The notes under the pieces: generated by a model
Told to the model about the DNA's origin: nothing
The model's input: only the letters and a program-made list of their open reading frames with translations
Databases searched by the model: none
Made by a program: the position numbers and the translations under genes
Shown here: positions 16,438 through 25,590 of the stretch, piece by piece
Layout of the letters: each line of letters opens with the position of its first letter
Numbering within the stretch: the first letter of the stretch is position 1
Source of the DNA: Gramella jeungdoensis
Lineage (GTDB): Bacteria > Bacteroidota > Bacteroidia > Flavobacteriales > Flavobacteriaceae
DNA: 64,000 nucleotides
Direction of reading: 5' to 3'
NCBI RefSeq assembly: GCF_023805255.1
Contig: NZ_JAMSCK010000003.1
Span: 310,001-374,000 of the forward strand

Positions 16438-16458
16438 GGGTTAGCCTCAAACTAACCC
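16438..16458. other. Hairpin between radC-like gene and upstream small gene
   Basis: GGGTTAG and CTAACCC pair around a seven-base loop. It lies between two minus-strand genes and could attenuate or process the joint message; there is no strong T-tract of the usual terminator length, although T-rich sequence follows. Confidence 0.5.
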
Positions 16459-16466
16459 CTTTTAAA

Positions 16467-16859
16467 CTATTCTACACCATTCACTGAGAATGAAGATTGT
16501 TCTGCTTTCACAAAATCATTTATAGTAGACTCACTTTTCTCAACCTTAGTGGATGGTACCCTCTCTTCTTCCTGGTACTCATATCTGTGACTCAATTCAA
16601 TTACTTCCCCGGTTTCTTTTATAGTATATTCATAAGGTTCTGTTTCAACCTTTACTACCTCCCCAGGAAGCTCTGTACCAATAATTGATTTACAAGTTTC
16701 TTCATCAAAGGTTGATGGAATAGTAGCCTTTTTGGCTGTCACATAGAACTTGTTTGTTTCTTTGGATTTAACCATCTGAATACCTCCCTGTAGTTCTAAA
16801 ACATAAAAGGAGTCTCCTGATTCTGTGAATCTTTGAATGTAGTTAACAATTCTAACCAT
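16467..16859 (-). CDS. Conserved small mobile-element protein
   Basis: 130 residues starting MVRIVNYIQRFTESGDSFYVLELQ, with IPSTFDEETCKSIIGTELPG in the middle. I have seen similar short proteins near RadC-like genes on Bacteroidota plasmids and integrative elements, but no function is established. The C-terminal 40 residues are acidic and low in complexity. It lies just upstream of the RadC-like gene and likely shares its transcript. Confidence 0.6.
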   Translation of the reverse strand: MVRIVNYIQRFTESGDSFYVLELQGGIQMVKSKETNKFYVTAKKATIPSTFDEETCKSIIGTELPGEVVKVETEPYEYTIKETGEVIELSHRYEYQEEERVPSTKVEKSESTINDFVKAEQSSFSVNGVE

Positions 16860-17103
16860 ATCTTTTCATTTTTGAGTTGAATAAAAACTTCCAAAGTATC
16901 AAACCTCATCTTGAGATGAAAACACAGCTATCACCTTGGTTTTGAAATCTCAGACCAAAATTTGAAACCTAATATGAAAGGCAGGGGGGATTCCCCTTTA
17001 CTAGAATTGGGTGGGGGTTTTGAGCCAGGGTCAGTCATAAATTCATTAACCCTTCCATAATTTTTTTAAAAAAAAATTTGATCTTAGCAATGCCAATACT
17101 AAC

Positions 17104-17703
17104 ATGCCAATGAGTTCAGAAGATATTGACCAATATTTACTAATCAGAGCACAAGAGGTAGACAAAAGAAAACGTAGAGTAGCTCTATTTTTCTATATCA
17201 TACCAATACTCTATTTTCTTCTACAGTTTTCAGTGATAAAGGAAATTAAGTTATGGGGATTCAATATCACACAGATTGAAATTATCAACCTAATTACTCC
17301 AGTAGTATATAGTCTTTTTATCTTCTATTACTATTTTCTGAATGAGGATTTCAAGGCATTAAAAAGTGAAGTAGTGATACCAGAGAAGACAAAAGAAGAT
17401 GTCTCTTTTTTCTATTCCAGAAGTTATTTATTTTTCCCGCCTAATCTCATCTTTGAAGTGTTAAGAAACATGAGATACAGGAATTGGTTTTCTGAGTTTG
17501 GAACCATATTCATTTTTTCTCCTCTTGCACTGGTTATATTAATTGGGCCACTTTTATTCTTAGCTTACTCCATTTACATCTCTGGATGGGGGTTAACTAT
17601 TTCAAAGTATAATTTGAATTTTATTTGTTCAGGATTGAGTTTATGGATTTTCATTGCCACTTATTTGTATACCCATAACAGAAAAAATGAACCAAAGAGA
17701 TAA
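17104..17703 (+). CDS. Island membrane protein, about four transmembrane segments
   Basis: 199 residues, not recognised. Hydrophobic segments lie near residues 26-43, 58-80, 137-160 and 174-193, with basic residues between them (KRKRR near 22-26, a basic C-terminus). ATG at 17104 or 17110 could start it; both give nearly the same protein. It sits 78 bases upstream of the methyltransferase gene on the same strand, so it may be co-transcribed with the restriction system or be separate cargo. Function cannot be assigned from sequence. Confidence 0.55.
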   Translation: MPMSSEDIDQYLLIRAQEVDKRKRRVALFFYIIPILYFLLQFSVIKEIKLWGFNITQIEIINLITPVVYSLFIFYYYFLNEDFKALKSEVVIPEKTKEDVSFFYSRSYLFFPPNLIFEVLRNMRYRNWFSEFGTIFIFSPLALVILIGPLLFLAYSIYISGWGLTISKYNLNFICSGLSLWIFIATYLYTHNRKNEPKR

Positions 17704-17781
17704 AACCTATTTTTAGTATTCAGATAATAATTCTATTTTTAGCCTTGCACTTACCCTACACTATTTAATCACAGAATTTAT

Positions 17782-19428
17782 ATGCCCACACTCAACTGGA
17801 TTGGTAAAGACAAAATAGTTAACCATCATCAAAAAGTTCCATTTAAAATTTTAGAAAAAAAGTATACTTATAGTAAAGGTACTGAGACTATTGATGGTGA
17901 GAGTAAAAACAAAGTAATTCACGGTGATAATCTTGAAGCTCTTAAAAGTTTGTTGCCAGAGTATGAAGGAAAAGTAGATTGTATTTACATAGATCCTCCG
18001 TATAATACTGGTAATGAGGGTTGGGCTTATAACGATAACGTTAGTCATCCAAGACTAAAAAAATGGTTAGGTGAAGTAGTAGGTAAAGAAAGTGAGGATC
18101 TTACTAGACATGATAAGTGGCTGTGTATGATGTACCCAAGACTTAAGCTTCTACATAAGCTCTTATCACCAGAAGGATTTATATTCGTAAGCTTGGATGA
18201 TAATGAAATTCATTCTTTAAAATTCATGTTAACTGAAATCTTTGGAGAAAAAAATTTCCAGGCTGAAATAATTGTTCAAGCCAATAAAAGGGGGCAAACA
18301 TACAAAGATCTAGCGAAAACCCATGAGTATTTAATGTGCTTTGCAAAATCTCCAAGTGCAAAAATAAATGGACTTCCTGGGGGAGCTGATTTATTTCCCT
18401 ATGAAGATTCTCATGGAAGATACTCTATAAGAGAACTTAGAAACAGAAATCCTAAATTTGGAAGGTTTAACCGTCCTAACCTCTATTATCCTATATATAT
18501 TAATAAGGATTTACCAGATAAGCACGGTTTCTGTCCGACATCCTTAAAAAAAGATGAAAACTTTAATATTGAGGTTCTACCATTAAATAGTAAAAATGAA
18601 GAAAGTTGTTGGAGATGGGGTACAAAAAAATTTGAAGATAATGTTGTTTCCCAAAATGATAAATCAACAATTTTTGGCAAGCCCAAACAAGATGGAAGCT
18701 GGGGTATTTACGAAAAATATAGAAAAGGTACAGTAAAAGCAAAAACCATTTGGACTGAGACAGAATTTATAAGTGAGCAAGGTACTACTATGCTCAATAA
18801 ATTAGGTCTGAGCCAAAAATTCCAATTTCCAAAACCTGTTGAATTGGTAAAAAGAGTAATTCAATTATCTACTAATTCAAATTCCATTGTTCTTGATTCT
18901 TTTGCAGGATCAGGAAGTACTGGACAAGCCACATTAGAATTAAACAAACAGGATGGTGGTGACAGGAGTTTTATTTTAATTGAAATGGAGGAATATGCAA
19001 ATAATGTGACATCCGAAAGGATTAAACGAGTTATTAAAGGTTACGGTAGTGGTTCAAAAAAAATTGAAAAAACGGATGGAAGTTTTAGTTACTATGAACT
19101 TGGCAAACCCTTATTTGACGAAAATGGGCTACTAAATAAGGATATTGATGAAAATGAAATAAAGAAATATATATGGTTTTCGGAAACAAAACAAAAATAT
19201 ATTCAGGCCAAAGAACCATATCACTTAGGGTGTTGGAATAGCACAGCATATTATTTCTATTATGACAAAAAGAAACAAACTACATTAGATGAATCTTTCC
19301 TTAGAAGTATTAAAATCAAAGCAGAACAATATATTATTTATGCGGATAACAGCCTACTCGATAAAAAGCTCATGGATAAGTATCATATTGTCTTTAAAAA
19401 AATACCAAGGGATATAACTAGATTCTAA
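17782..19428 (+). CDS. mod: Type III restriction-modification methyltransferase (Mod)
   Basis: 548-residue adenine-type DNA methyltransferase. Catalytic motif IV, DPPY, is at residues 71-74 and precedes the AdoMet-binding motif FAGSGST near 374-380, the order of beta-class enzymes such as type III Mod. The region between and after them carries target recognition. It lies nine bases before the Res gene, so the two subunits form an operon. Mod alone methylates one strand of an asymmetric site; with Res it cleaves. No simple-sequence repeat tract that would make it phase-variable is visible. Confidence 0.92.
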   Translation: MPTLNWIGKDKIVNHHQKVPFKILEKKYTYSKGTETIDGESKNKVIHGDNLEALKSLLPEYEGKVDCIYIDPPYNTGNEGWAYNDNVSHPRLKKWLGEVVGKESEDLTRHDKWLCMMYPRLKLLHKLLSPEGFIFVSLDDNEIHSLKFMLTEIFGEKNFQAEIIVQANKRGQTYKDLAKTHEYLMCFAKSPSAKINGLPGGADLFPYEDSHGRYSIRELRNRNPKFGRFNRPNLYYPIYINKDLPDKHGFCPTSLKKDENFNIEVLPLNSKNEESCWRWGTKKFEDNVVSQNDKSTIFGKPKQDGSWGIYEKYRKGTVKAKTIWTETEFISEQGTTMLNKLGLSQKFQFPKPVELVKRVIQLSTNSNSIVLDSFAGSGSTGQATLELNKQDGGDRSFILIEMEEYANNVTSERIKRVIKGYGSGSKKIEKTDGSFSYYELGKPLFDENGLLNKDIDENEIKKYIWFSETKQKYIQAKEPYHLGCWNSTAYYFYYDKKKQTTLDESFLRSIKIKAEQYIIYADNSLLDKKLMDKYHIVFKKIPRDITRF

Positions 19429-19437
19429 ATAAATTAT

Positions 19438-22101
19438 ATGGAATTAAAACCTTATCAGCAGCAGGTAATTAATGATTTAGAGGAGTTTCTTCTATTCCTG
19501 GAAAAGCACCAATCACCAAATAAAGCATTCAATAATTACTGGAAAGAAAAAATTGGTGATTACCAATTAAAACTTGATGGTAGCTCTGTAGGAATGAGGC
19601 CCTATATAGATAATATTCCTGGTGCAGTTCATATTGCTATGAAAGTTCCTACAGCTGGAGGAAAAACTTTTATAGCCTGCAATGCTCTACATAGTATTAA
19701 TAAATATTTTAATCAAGGCAATCCAAAGGCAGTGGTATGGTTGGTTCCCTGGTCTAATTTATTACAGCAAACAGTTACAAACTTATCTTCTCCAGATCAT
19801 CCTTACAGAGCAAAATTGAACAGCCTTTTTAATGGAAGGGTTGAAGTTTATGAAAAAGATGAATTACTTCAGGGGGCTAATTTTAATCCAGCTTCAGTAA
19901 CTGAACAACTGAACATTTTCGTATTCAACTTTAGTAGTCTAAGAATCAATTCCAGGAAGAAAGATGACAGGAAGGTTTATCAAGAGAATGGACAATTAGA
20001 ATCATTCAAAGACTTAATTGATCCTGAGTTATTACTGCCAGAAACTGATGAAACTGCATTAATAAATATTATTAGAAGTTTGAATCCCGTGGTGATTGTT
20101 GATGAAAGCCACAATGCAGAAAGTGATCTAAGTGTTGAAATGCTTAATAACCTCAACCCATCTCTTGTATTGGACCTGACTGCAACCCCAAAGGAAAACA
20201 GTAACATCATCAGTTTTGTCAATGCAATGGCTTTGAAAAAGGAGCATATGGTGAAGTTACCAGTAGTAGTTTATAACCATCATAAAAAGGAAGAGGTAAT
20301 TACTAGTGCATTACAACTTCAAAGAAAGCTAGAGTTATTGGCTGAAGAAGAGGAAAAAATGACAGGTAAATATATCAGGCCAATAATTCTGTTTCAGGCT
20401 CAATCAAATATCAAAGGTAAGAATAACACCACCTTCCAAAAGATTAAAGAAAAGCTGGTCAGCTTAAAAATCCCTGAAGAGCAAATCAAAATAAAAGTTA
20501 GTGGTACAGATGAGTTAAAGGATATTAACCTTATGTCCAAGGATTGTCCAGTAAGATATATTATTACCGTAAATGCACTAAAGGAAGGATGGGATTGTCC
20601 TAATGCTTACATCTTAGCTTCACTCGCAGATAAATCTTCTGCTGTAGATGTTGAACAAATTTTAGGAAGAATTCTAAGGCAACCTTATGTGACCAGGCAT
20701 CAAAGCCCTCTATTGAATCTTTCATTTGTTTTAACCGCATCTTCTAAATTCAATGAGACATTGGATCATGTTGTAAATGGCCTACAAGAAGCAGGATTTA
20801 GTAAAGATGACTACTATGCTGAAGAAGCACCTGAGGAAGAGCTAACCACAGATGAAATCCTTCAGAAAGACTTATTTGATGAAGAACCAGATAAAAAGTC
20901 CGATGAAGACTTTAATTTAGAAGAAATTGAATTTGATCCTGAAAGTACTGAGCCTGTAATTATTGAAAATGATAAACCTTCCATAGTAGATACAATTACT
21001 GAAAAAGCTGAAAAGGAAGGAAAGGAGTATGAAGCTAAGGTTAATGATATTGATATTGACAACACTACTAATTTTTTTACTGAAGTGAGCAAAACCCAAC
21101 CAAAATATTACTCCATTGATTCAAGATACAGGGAGGTTGTAAAGGATTTAAAACTTCCTCAGTTTTTCAGGGTAATTGACCAGGATGAGATCCATGAGAA
21201 TATTTTATTTGAAGAGCTAGCTGAATACGATAGATTCCTTAATAAGACCAATCTTTTAGATGGCTTCAACCTGGCAAATCAAAACTCCAATATTGATTTT
21301 GATGCTGTAGATGCTGATATCTACACTGTAGATTTTGATGAACATAAGAGACAGGCTACAGTAAACCACATCAAAGAAAGAACTAAAAAAGCCCTTTTAA
21401 ACAACATACTCTCTAAGCCAAAGGATAAACAGATTTCAGAGGTAAGTGCTCATATAGTTTCAAAGTTAGGTGATATGACACCTATTTCTGAACAGGAGCT
21501 GAGAAAATATGTAGGTAGAGTATTCGATAACTTCTCAACAGATCAGATAAGAGATATAATTGATAATCCATTTAATTATGTTCAAAAGATCAAACAGAAG
21601 ATTAACTCATTGACTCAGGAATATGCCAAAGATAGGTTCCAAGTTCTTCTGGATGCTAATGAAATAAAAGTTAAAGAGAGCTTTCAGTTCCCGGAAACTA
21701 TTATGCCATACAACCCTAGCACCTCTATCACCAAGTCATTATATGACAGGGAAGACTCCATGAACAATTATGAGCAGAATATGATTATGGAGATAGCAGG
21801 TTTAAATAATATAGTTTTTTGGCATAGAAATCTCTCCAGAGGAAAAGGATTCTTCCTAAATGGTTTTGAAAGCAATCATTATCCTGATTTTATTATTTAT
21901 ACGAAAAAAGGAAATGTAATTCTGATAGAAACTAAAGGTGATGATAGGGACAATGATGATAGTAGAGATAAGAATAGACTAGGAAAAGTCTGGGCTAATA
22001 AGGCAGGTGAGAACTATAAGTATTTTATGGTGTTTCAGAGTAAAGATGTGGAAGACACCTATACAGCAAAAAGTATAATCGAAGTCTTAAAACTACTTTA
22101 A
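19438..22101 (+). CDS. res: Type III restriction enzyme subunit (Res)
   Basis: 887 residues: an SF2 helicase/translocase N-terminal half with Walker A PTAGGKTF (Lys76) and a DESH motif II (222-225), motif VI-like QILGRILRQP, and a C-terminal nuclease with PDFIIYTKKGNVILIETKG near 815-834, a PD-ExK arrangement. Between about residues 455 and 560 there is an unusually acidic, low-complexity linker. Res needs Mod to recognise DNA and cuts between inverted sites after ATP-driven movement. It is intact, so the system appears functional. Confidence 0.92.
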   Translation: MELKPYQQQVINDLEEFLLFLEKHQSPNKAFNNYWKEKIGDYQLKLDGSSVGMRPYIDNIPGAVHIAMKVPTAGGKTFIACNALHSINKYFNQGNPKAVVWLVPWSNLLQQTVTNLSSPDHPYRAKLNSLFNGRVEVYEKDELLQGANFNPASVTEQLNIFVFNFSSLRINSRKKDDRKVYQENGQLESFKDLIDPELLLPETDETALINIIRSLNPVVIVDESHNAESDLSVEMLNNLNPSLVLDLTATPKENSNIISFVNAMALKKEHMVKLPVVVYNHHKKEEVITSALQLQRKLELLAEEEEKMTGKYIRPIILFQAQSNIKGKNNTTFQKIKEKLVSLKIPEEQIKIKVSGTDELKDINLMSKDCPVRYIITVNALKEGWDCPNAYILASLADKSSAVDVEQILGRILRQPYVTRHQSPLLNLSFVLTASSKFNETLDHVVNGLQEAGFSKDDYYAEEAPEEELTTDEILQKDLFDEEPDKKSDEDFNLEEIEFDPESTEPVIIENDKPSIVDTITEKAEKEGKEYEAKVNDIDIDNTTNFFTEVSKTQPKYYSIDSRYREVVKDLKLPQFFRVIDQDEIHENILFEELAEYDRFLNKTNLLDGFNLANQNSNIDFDAVDADIYTVDFDEHKRQATVNHIKERTKKALLNNILSKPKDKQISEVSAHIVSKLGDMTPISEQELRKYVGRVFDNFSTDQIRDIIDNPFNYVQKIKQKINSLTQEYAKDRFQVLLDANEIKVKESFQFPETIMPYNPSTSITKSLYDREDSMNNYEQNMIMEIAGLNNIVFWHRNLSRGKGFFLNGFESNHYPDFIIYTKKGNVILIETKGDDRDNDDSRDKNRLGKVWANKAGENYKYFMVFQSKDVEDTYTAKSIIEVLKLL

Positions 22102-22117
22102 AAAATTATTAACAGTG

Positions 22118-22141
22118 TTTGTTCACAAAAATGTGAACAAA
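22118..22141. promoter_or_regulatory. Operator of the toxin-antitoxin operon
   Basis: TTTGTTCACA (22118-22127) and TGTGAACAAA (22132-22141) are perfect inverted arms around AAAA. It sits just upstream of a TATATTTG -7 box and 24 bases before the toxin ATG, the usual place for antitoxin autoregulation. Confidence 0.75.
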
Positions 22142-22146
22142 TAATA

Positions 22147-22154
22147 TATATTTG
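22147..22154 (+). promoter_or_regulatory. -7 box of the toxin-antitoxin promoter
   Basis: TATATTTG fits TAnnTTTG. A TTTG lies at 22118-22121 in the operator arm but the spacing of 25 bases is longer than usual. Transcription would start only a few bases before ATG 22165. Confidence 0.5.
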
Positions 22155-22164
22155 CATAACATTT

Positions 22165-22482
22165 ATGACGGTTTCTTTTGAAAAAGAATATCTAAAGGAT
22201 CTATATGAAGGGAATACAAGAAAGTATAAGGAATATAAATCCAATCCCCAATTGGTGAAGCAGTACGTCAAAACCGTAAACAAACTCAAAAATATAACCA
22301 GAATAGAACAACTTTATCAGATATCTAGTTTAAATTATGAGAAAAAGGAAGGTAATTTAAATGGTAAAAGTGCTGTCTGGATTAACAAACAGTATAGGAT
22401 TATATTCCAAGAATCATCATCAGATAACTCAGAAATAATTGATATTCTAGAACTGGAGGAACTAAGCAAACATTATCAGTAA
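22165..22482 (+). CDS. higB: RelE/HigB-family toxin
   Basis: 105 residues with the RelE/ParE fold pattern: KSAVWINKQYRIIFQ matches the conserved basic core (R/K, WxxRYRI-type) of HigB-like mRNA interferases. These cleave ribosome-bound mRNA. It precedes its antitoxin, the higBA order, and its stop overlaps the antitoxin start as TAATG, so translation is coupled. A perfect inverted repeat lies in the promoter. The symbol is used for family, not for orthology. Confidence 0.82.
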   Translation: MTVSFEKEYLKDLYEGNTRKYKEYKSNPQLVKQYVKTVNKLKNITRIEQLYQISSLNYEKKEGNLNGKSAVWINKQYRIIFQESSSDNSEIIDILELEELSKHYQ

Positions 22483-23594
22483 TGGCAACAGCAAATAATA
22501 TAACCCCCTATTTAGCTACTCATCCCGGAGAAATCATTAAGGATGAACTGGATGCTAATTCTATTACCCAAGCAGATTTTTCTAAACTTAGCGGAATAAA
22601 AAGAAGTCAGCTTAATGAAATAATTAAAGGAAAAAGAAATATTAATGCAGAGTTGGCTATTCTTTTGGAAAAAATTCTTGGCGTGGATGCCGAATATTGG
22701 ATGGAAGCCCAAAAAAACTATGAATTAGATTTAGCTCGTATAAAAGCTAAAGAAAGCAAAAGATTAGAGGCTATCGAAAAATTTAATTTTATTAAAGATA
22801 AAATAGCTTATAAGTTCCTGAAAAAAGAAAAAGTAATTTCTGGAGATCCAATTGAAGATATAGAAAAGATTCAAAATATTTATGAAATTGAGCATTTTGA
22901 AGAGCTGGCAACTTTAGGGGTCCAACCTGCCTATACAAGATTTAGGAAGTCTCCCAAATTAAAAATTGATCCTATCAATATTATTGGTTGGACAAAATTA
23001 GTGCAATACCAAGCATCTAAAATTCACGTAGGTGAATTCAATTATGAGAAATCTGATGATTTAATTAGACACTTGAGATTAATTATTAATGAAAACAACA
23101 ACACTTTAGAAAAAGTTCAGAATTGTCTAAAAGAATTTGGTATTAAATTAATTTATCAACCTAAAGGAGAAAAAACTCCAGTTGATGGAGTATCTTTTTG
23201 GAGCGAGGGTAATCCTGCAATAGGAATGTCTTTAAGACACAAAAGGATTGACAATTTTGCTTTCACTTTATTTCATGAACTAGGTCATGTCTTTAAACAT
23301 CTTTTGAATAACAATGAGGCACAATTCATTGATCTAGATCCTAAACAGGAGTCAAAAGAATATAAAAATAGTATTGAAGAAAAAGAAGCAAATAAATTTG
23401 CTGAAGAAAACCTTATTACCCAAAAAGAATGGGAACAATATTTAGAGCTATATGAATCAAATCCTTTTCTTGATGAAAATATTATTTCATTCGCAGAAAA
23501 GATTAATATTCACCCGTATATTCTCAGAGGGAGAATCTGTCATAAGTTAGAATCTTACAAACACAAAACTTCAATCAGTAAAAAAATTAATTAG
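22482..23594 (+). CDS. higA: HigA-type antitoxin fused to an ImmA/IrrE metallopeptidase domain
   Basis: 370 residues. Residues 10-95 are an XRE helix-turn-helix of the HigA type (HPGEIIKDELDANSITQADF, then LSGIKRSQLNEIIKG). From about 230 on comes a zinc peptidase domain of the ImmA/IrrE family with HELGH at 265-269. Most HigA antitoxins are near 100 residues, so this long form adds a peptidase that could cut itself or another repressor and free the toxin or induce the island. The metal-binding residues are intact, but activity is inference. Confidence 0.87.
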   Translation: MATANNITPYLATHPGEIIKDELDANSITQADFSKLSGIKRSQLNEIIKGKRNINAELAILLEKILGVDAEYWMEAQKNYELDLARIKAKESKRLEAIEKFNFIKDKIAYKFLKKEKVISGDPIEDIEKIQNIYEIEHFEELATLGVQPAYTRFRKSPKLKIDPINIIGWTKLVQYQASKIHVGEFNYEKSDDLIRHLRLIINENNNTLEKVQNCLKEFGIKLIYQPKGEKTPVDGVSFWSEGNPAIGMSLRHKRIDNFAFTLFHELGHVFKHLLNNNEAQFIDLDPKQESKEYKNSIEEKEANKFAEENLITQKEWEQYLELYESNPFLDENIISFAEKINIHPYILRGRICHKLESYKHKTSISKKIN

Positions 23595-23635
23595 AATTTT
23601 ATTCAAGGTGAGTAGAACTACATGAATTAAATAGT

Positions 23636-23662
23636 TGCGCTCATCAGAGTATGATGAGCGCA
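23636..23662. terminator. Hairpin between convergent genes
   Basis: TGCGCTCATCA and TGATGAGCGCA form a perfect 11-pair stem with loop GAGTA. It lies between the convergent antitoxin and DUF3871 genes; T-tracts are weak, so termination is likely but not certain. Confidence 0.65.
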
Positions 23663-23666
23663 TTCT

Positions 23667-24680
23667 TCAACTCAAAAACCAGCGATAATCTGAATTACCA
23701 CTGATTGCTTTTGAGAGCCCTTGAGCAATTTCAAAGGCATTCACCCCTCTATCAAGGAAAGTATCTATATATGAGCTCTTATTTGCTCCTGTGAATAGAT
23801 TATATACCCTCCATAAGTTAATATCACCATTTTCATCCCTACAAAAGCTTGAATCTTTGTAATAGTCTTTTGCAACAGTGGAAAAATGATTGTCTGTTAA
23901 ATCCAATTTTGGAATATTTGCTTTTTCCTTCTTGGAGAGAAAATGATATAATCTCATTTTTCCTAACATCTGAGCAAACTGACTTTCAGTTAGGTAATAA
24001 TTTCTCATATCACTCAGTTCCTGATATTGATTCTCCATATCAAATTGTGAAACGACTTCACTGATTTTCTGACTTAATTCCTTATATGAAGATGACTTTA
24101 ATTCTCCTGCAAATCCATCTGAGGAAATACATAAATTACAACAAACCAAGTTTTGAAAGCCAATAAAGAACTTAAATTTCTCTAAGCTCTTCTTGCTATA
24201 CAAATTTTCATTGTTGTATGCTCTAACCCCTCCAAAGCACAAAGCTATTTCATGATCTCCAATTTTTCTTGTAATACCAGGAATTAGACAGGAAAAAGCC
24301 ATTCTTTCATAATAAATTGTCTTTTGGTAGGGTAGTAAATCTTTTGTAGGAATATGTATTGCATCAGGTGTTCTTCCCTTTATCATATGAGAAACCCTGA
24401 CTTCAGGATTATCAATATTTTCATTTGGAAAATGTTTTGATACTACTTCTAAAGCAGAGTTAATGAATTCCTGATGTGCAATTGTTTGTTCATTATCCTT
24501 TGCAAAAACAGGTATGATACAATCCTTTTCTAAATGAGAAAGGCTAACCTTATCTGTGTTAGCCTTTATGAAATTAGTAGAATTAATAGAGGTCTCACCT
24601 AACTTCCCTGTACAAGGAAGTTCAGTGACTTCATTTCTGTTTCTTTGTTCAGTTCTATTTTCAATTGTTTGTAGTTCCAT
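23667..24680 (-). CDS. DUF3871 family protein
   Basis: 337 residues matching the Bacteroidota DUF3871 family as I recall it: IIPVFAKDNE, RVSHMIKGR, TIYYERMAF, and the strongly conserved SFCRDENGDINLWRVYNLF and TGANKSSYIDTFLDR near the C-terminus. The family is confined to plasmids, phages and integrative elements of this phylum and is often next to recombination ATPases; its biochemical role is unknown. Its start overlaps the upstream ATPase gene by 20 bases, so the two are translated together. Confidence 0.8.
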   Translation of the reverse strand: MELQTIENRTEQRNRNEVTELPCTGKLGETSINSTNFIKANTDKVSLSHLEKDCIIPVFAKDNEQTIAHQEFINSALEVVSKHFPNENIDNPEVRVSHMIKGRTPDAIHIPTKDLLPYQKTIYYERMAFSCLIPGITRKIGDHEIALCFGGVRAYNNENLYSKKSLEKFKFFIGFQNLVCCNLCISSDGFAGELKSSSYKELSQKISEVVSQFDMENQYQELSDMRNYYLTESQFAQMLGKMRLYHFLSKKEKANIPKLDLTDNHFSTVAKDYYKDSSFCRDENGDINLWRVYNLFTGANKSSYIDTFLDRGVNAFEIAQGLSKAISGNSDYRWFLS

Positions 24681-25512
24681 TTTGTGTATGTTTTTGATTA
24701 GTTAATTGCTCCAGTAATTTCTTTTGATCAATAAAATCTTGCTGGCATTGTTTAGATAGGTCCTGGTTCTCTCTGAACAGAGAGGTTAACTGTTCAATTG
24801 TTGAACATGATTCTACCTTTGATTTTAATTCTGAAAGTGTAAGAGAGTTTTCACACCACCTTTTAATCTGTCTGCCTATTGAGGAATTAATTTTGAATTC
24901 AGGTTTATCTATAAACAAGCCTGTTCTATCCTTGGAGGCTATGACCTGATGTTTAATATTAATATCAAAGACCAAGGTAAATTCATAATCCATCCCATCC
25001 CTCTGGATAGCTTTTAATCCAACCTTTTCAGGTACATATTTGCCATCTCTTTGATTAAGTACATAATCTTGTTTTGTCCTAATAGTTGAAATAATATGAC
25101 AGGAAGATTGAAGAATTGCATTAGTGAATTCTTTCTGTCTTGGTGTAACCTTATTCCAATTAGCAAAGCTGTTACCAGGCAATGAAGAATGATATTCAAG
25201 TAAAAACTCCCAACAATGAGTTATACTATCAATAATGATCACTTCCATACCCTCACTTTCACAAATACCAATAGCTTTCCTGTACCTTTCAGGTGAGAAT
25301 GGTGGTTGAAGAGATAGCACCTTGTAATTTCCTAAGTGTGCATACAGGTCTGATGAATTATTTTCAGTATCAATTACAGCTACTTTAGAAAAATCACCTC
25401 CAATTAACCCATGAGCAAGTAATAAAGCTGAATAGGTTTTTCCTGAACCAGATGGTCCCTGTAAAGCCATTTTTATCTTGGCTCTACTTCTTTTTGATTG
25501 TCTAAGTTTCAT
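24661..25512 (-). CDS. RecA-fold AAA ATPase (Sak4-like)
   Basis: The product begins MKLRQSKRSRAKIKMALQ and has Walker A GPSGSGKT at residues 19-26, with a Walker B-like VIIIDSITHCW further on. It resembles the AAA_24/Sak4 group of phage and plasmid ATPases that work with single-strand annealing or replication. An ATG at 25552-25554 would lengthen it by 14 residues, but those codons run through the integrase terminator at 25549-25568, so the ATG at 25510-25512 is preferred. Overlap with DUF3871 suggests a joint role. Confidence 0.8.
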   Translation of the reverse strand: MKLRQSKRSRAKIKMALQGPSGSGKTYSALLLAHGLIGGDFSKVAVIDTENNSSDLYAHLGNYKVLSLQPPFSPERYRKAIGICESEGMEVIIIDSITHCWEFLLEYHSSLPGNSFANWNKVTPRQKEFTNAILQSSCHIISTIRTKQDYVLNQRDGKYVPEKVGLKAIQRDGMDYEFTLVFDINIKHQVIASKDRTGLFIDKPEFKINSSIGRQIKRWCENSLTLSELKSKVESCSTIEQLTSLFRENQDLSKQCQQDFIDQKKLLEQLTNQKHTQNGTTNN

Positions 25513-25548
25513 AAGATTAGTTTTTAGTTTATAAGTGGAAATAAAAAA

Positions 25549-25568
25549 GCCCACGCGCTAGCGTGGGC
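25549..25568 (-). terminator. Terminator of the integrase gene
   Basis: GCCCACGC and GCGTGGGC pair perfectly around GCTA, followed on the minus strand by a T-tract. It lies 22 bases after the integrase stop and separates it from the ATPase gene. Confidence 0.9.
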
Positions 25569-25590
25569 CAAAATTATGCTTCAGTTATAA

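Noticed and set aside
16860-17103. Regulatory RNA in the G-rich stretch near 16980-17030
   Set aside because: GGGGGGATTCCCC and GGGTGGGGG stand out in this A+T-rich island, but the pairing is short and nothing links it to a known RNA family; no gene is seen in this 244-base gap.
17782-19428. Phase-variable mod gene
   Set aside because: I looked for tetra- or pentanucleotide or homopolymer tracts near the start and within the frame and found none long enough to suggest slippage control.
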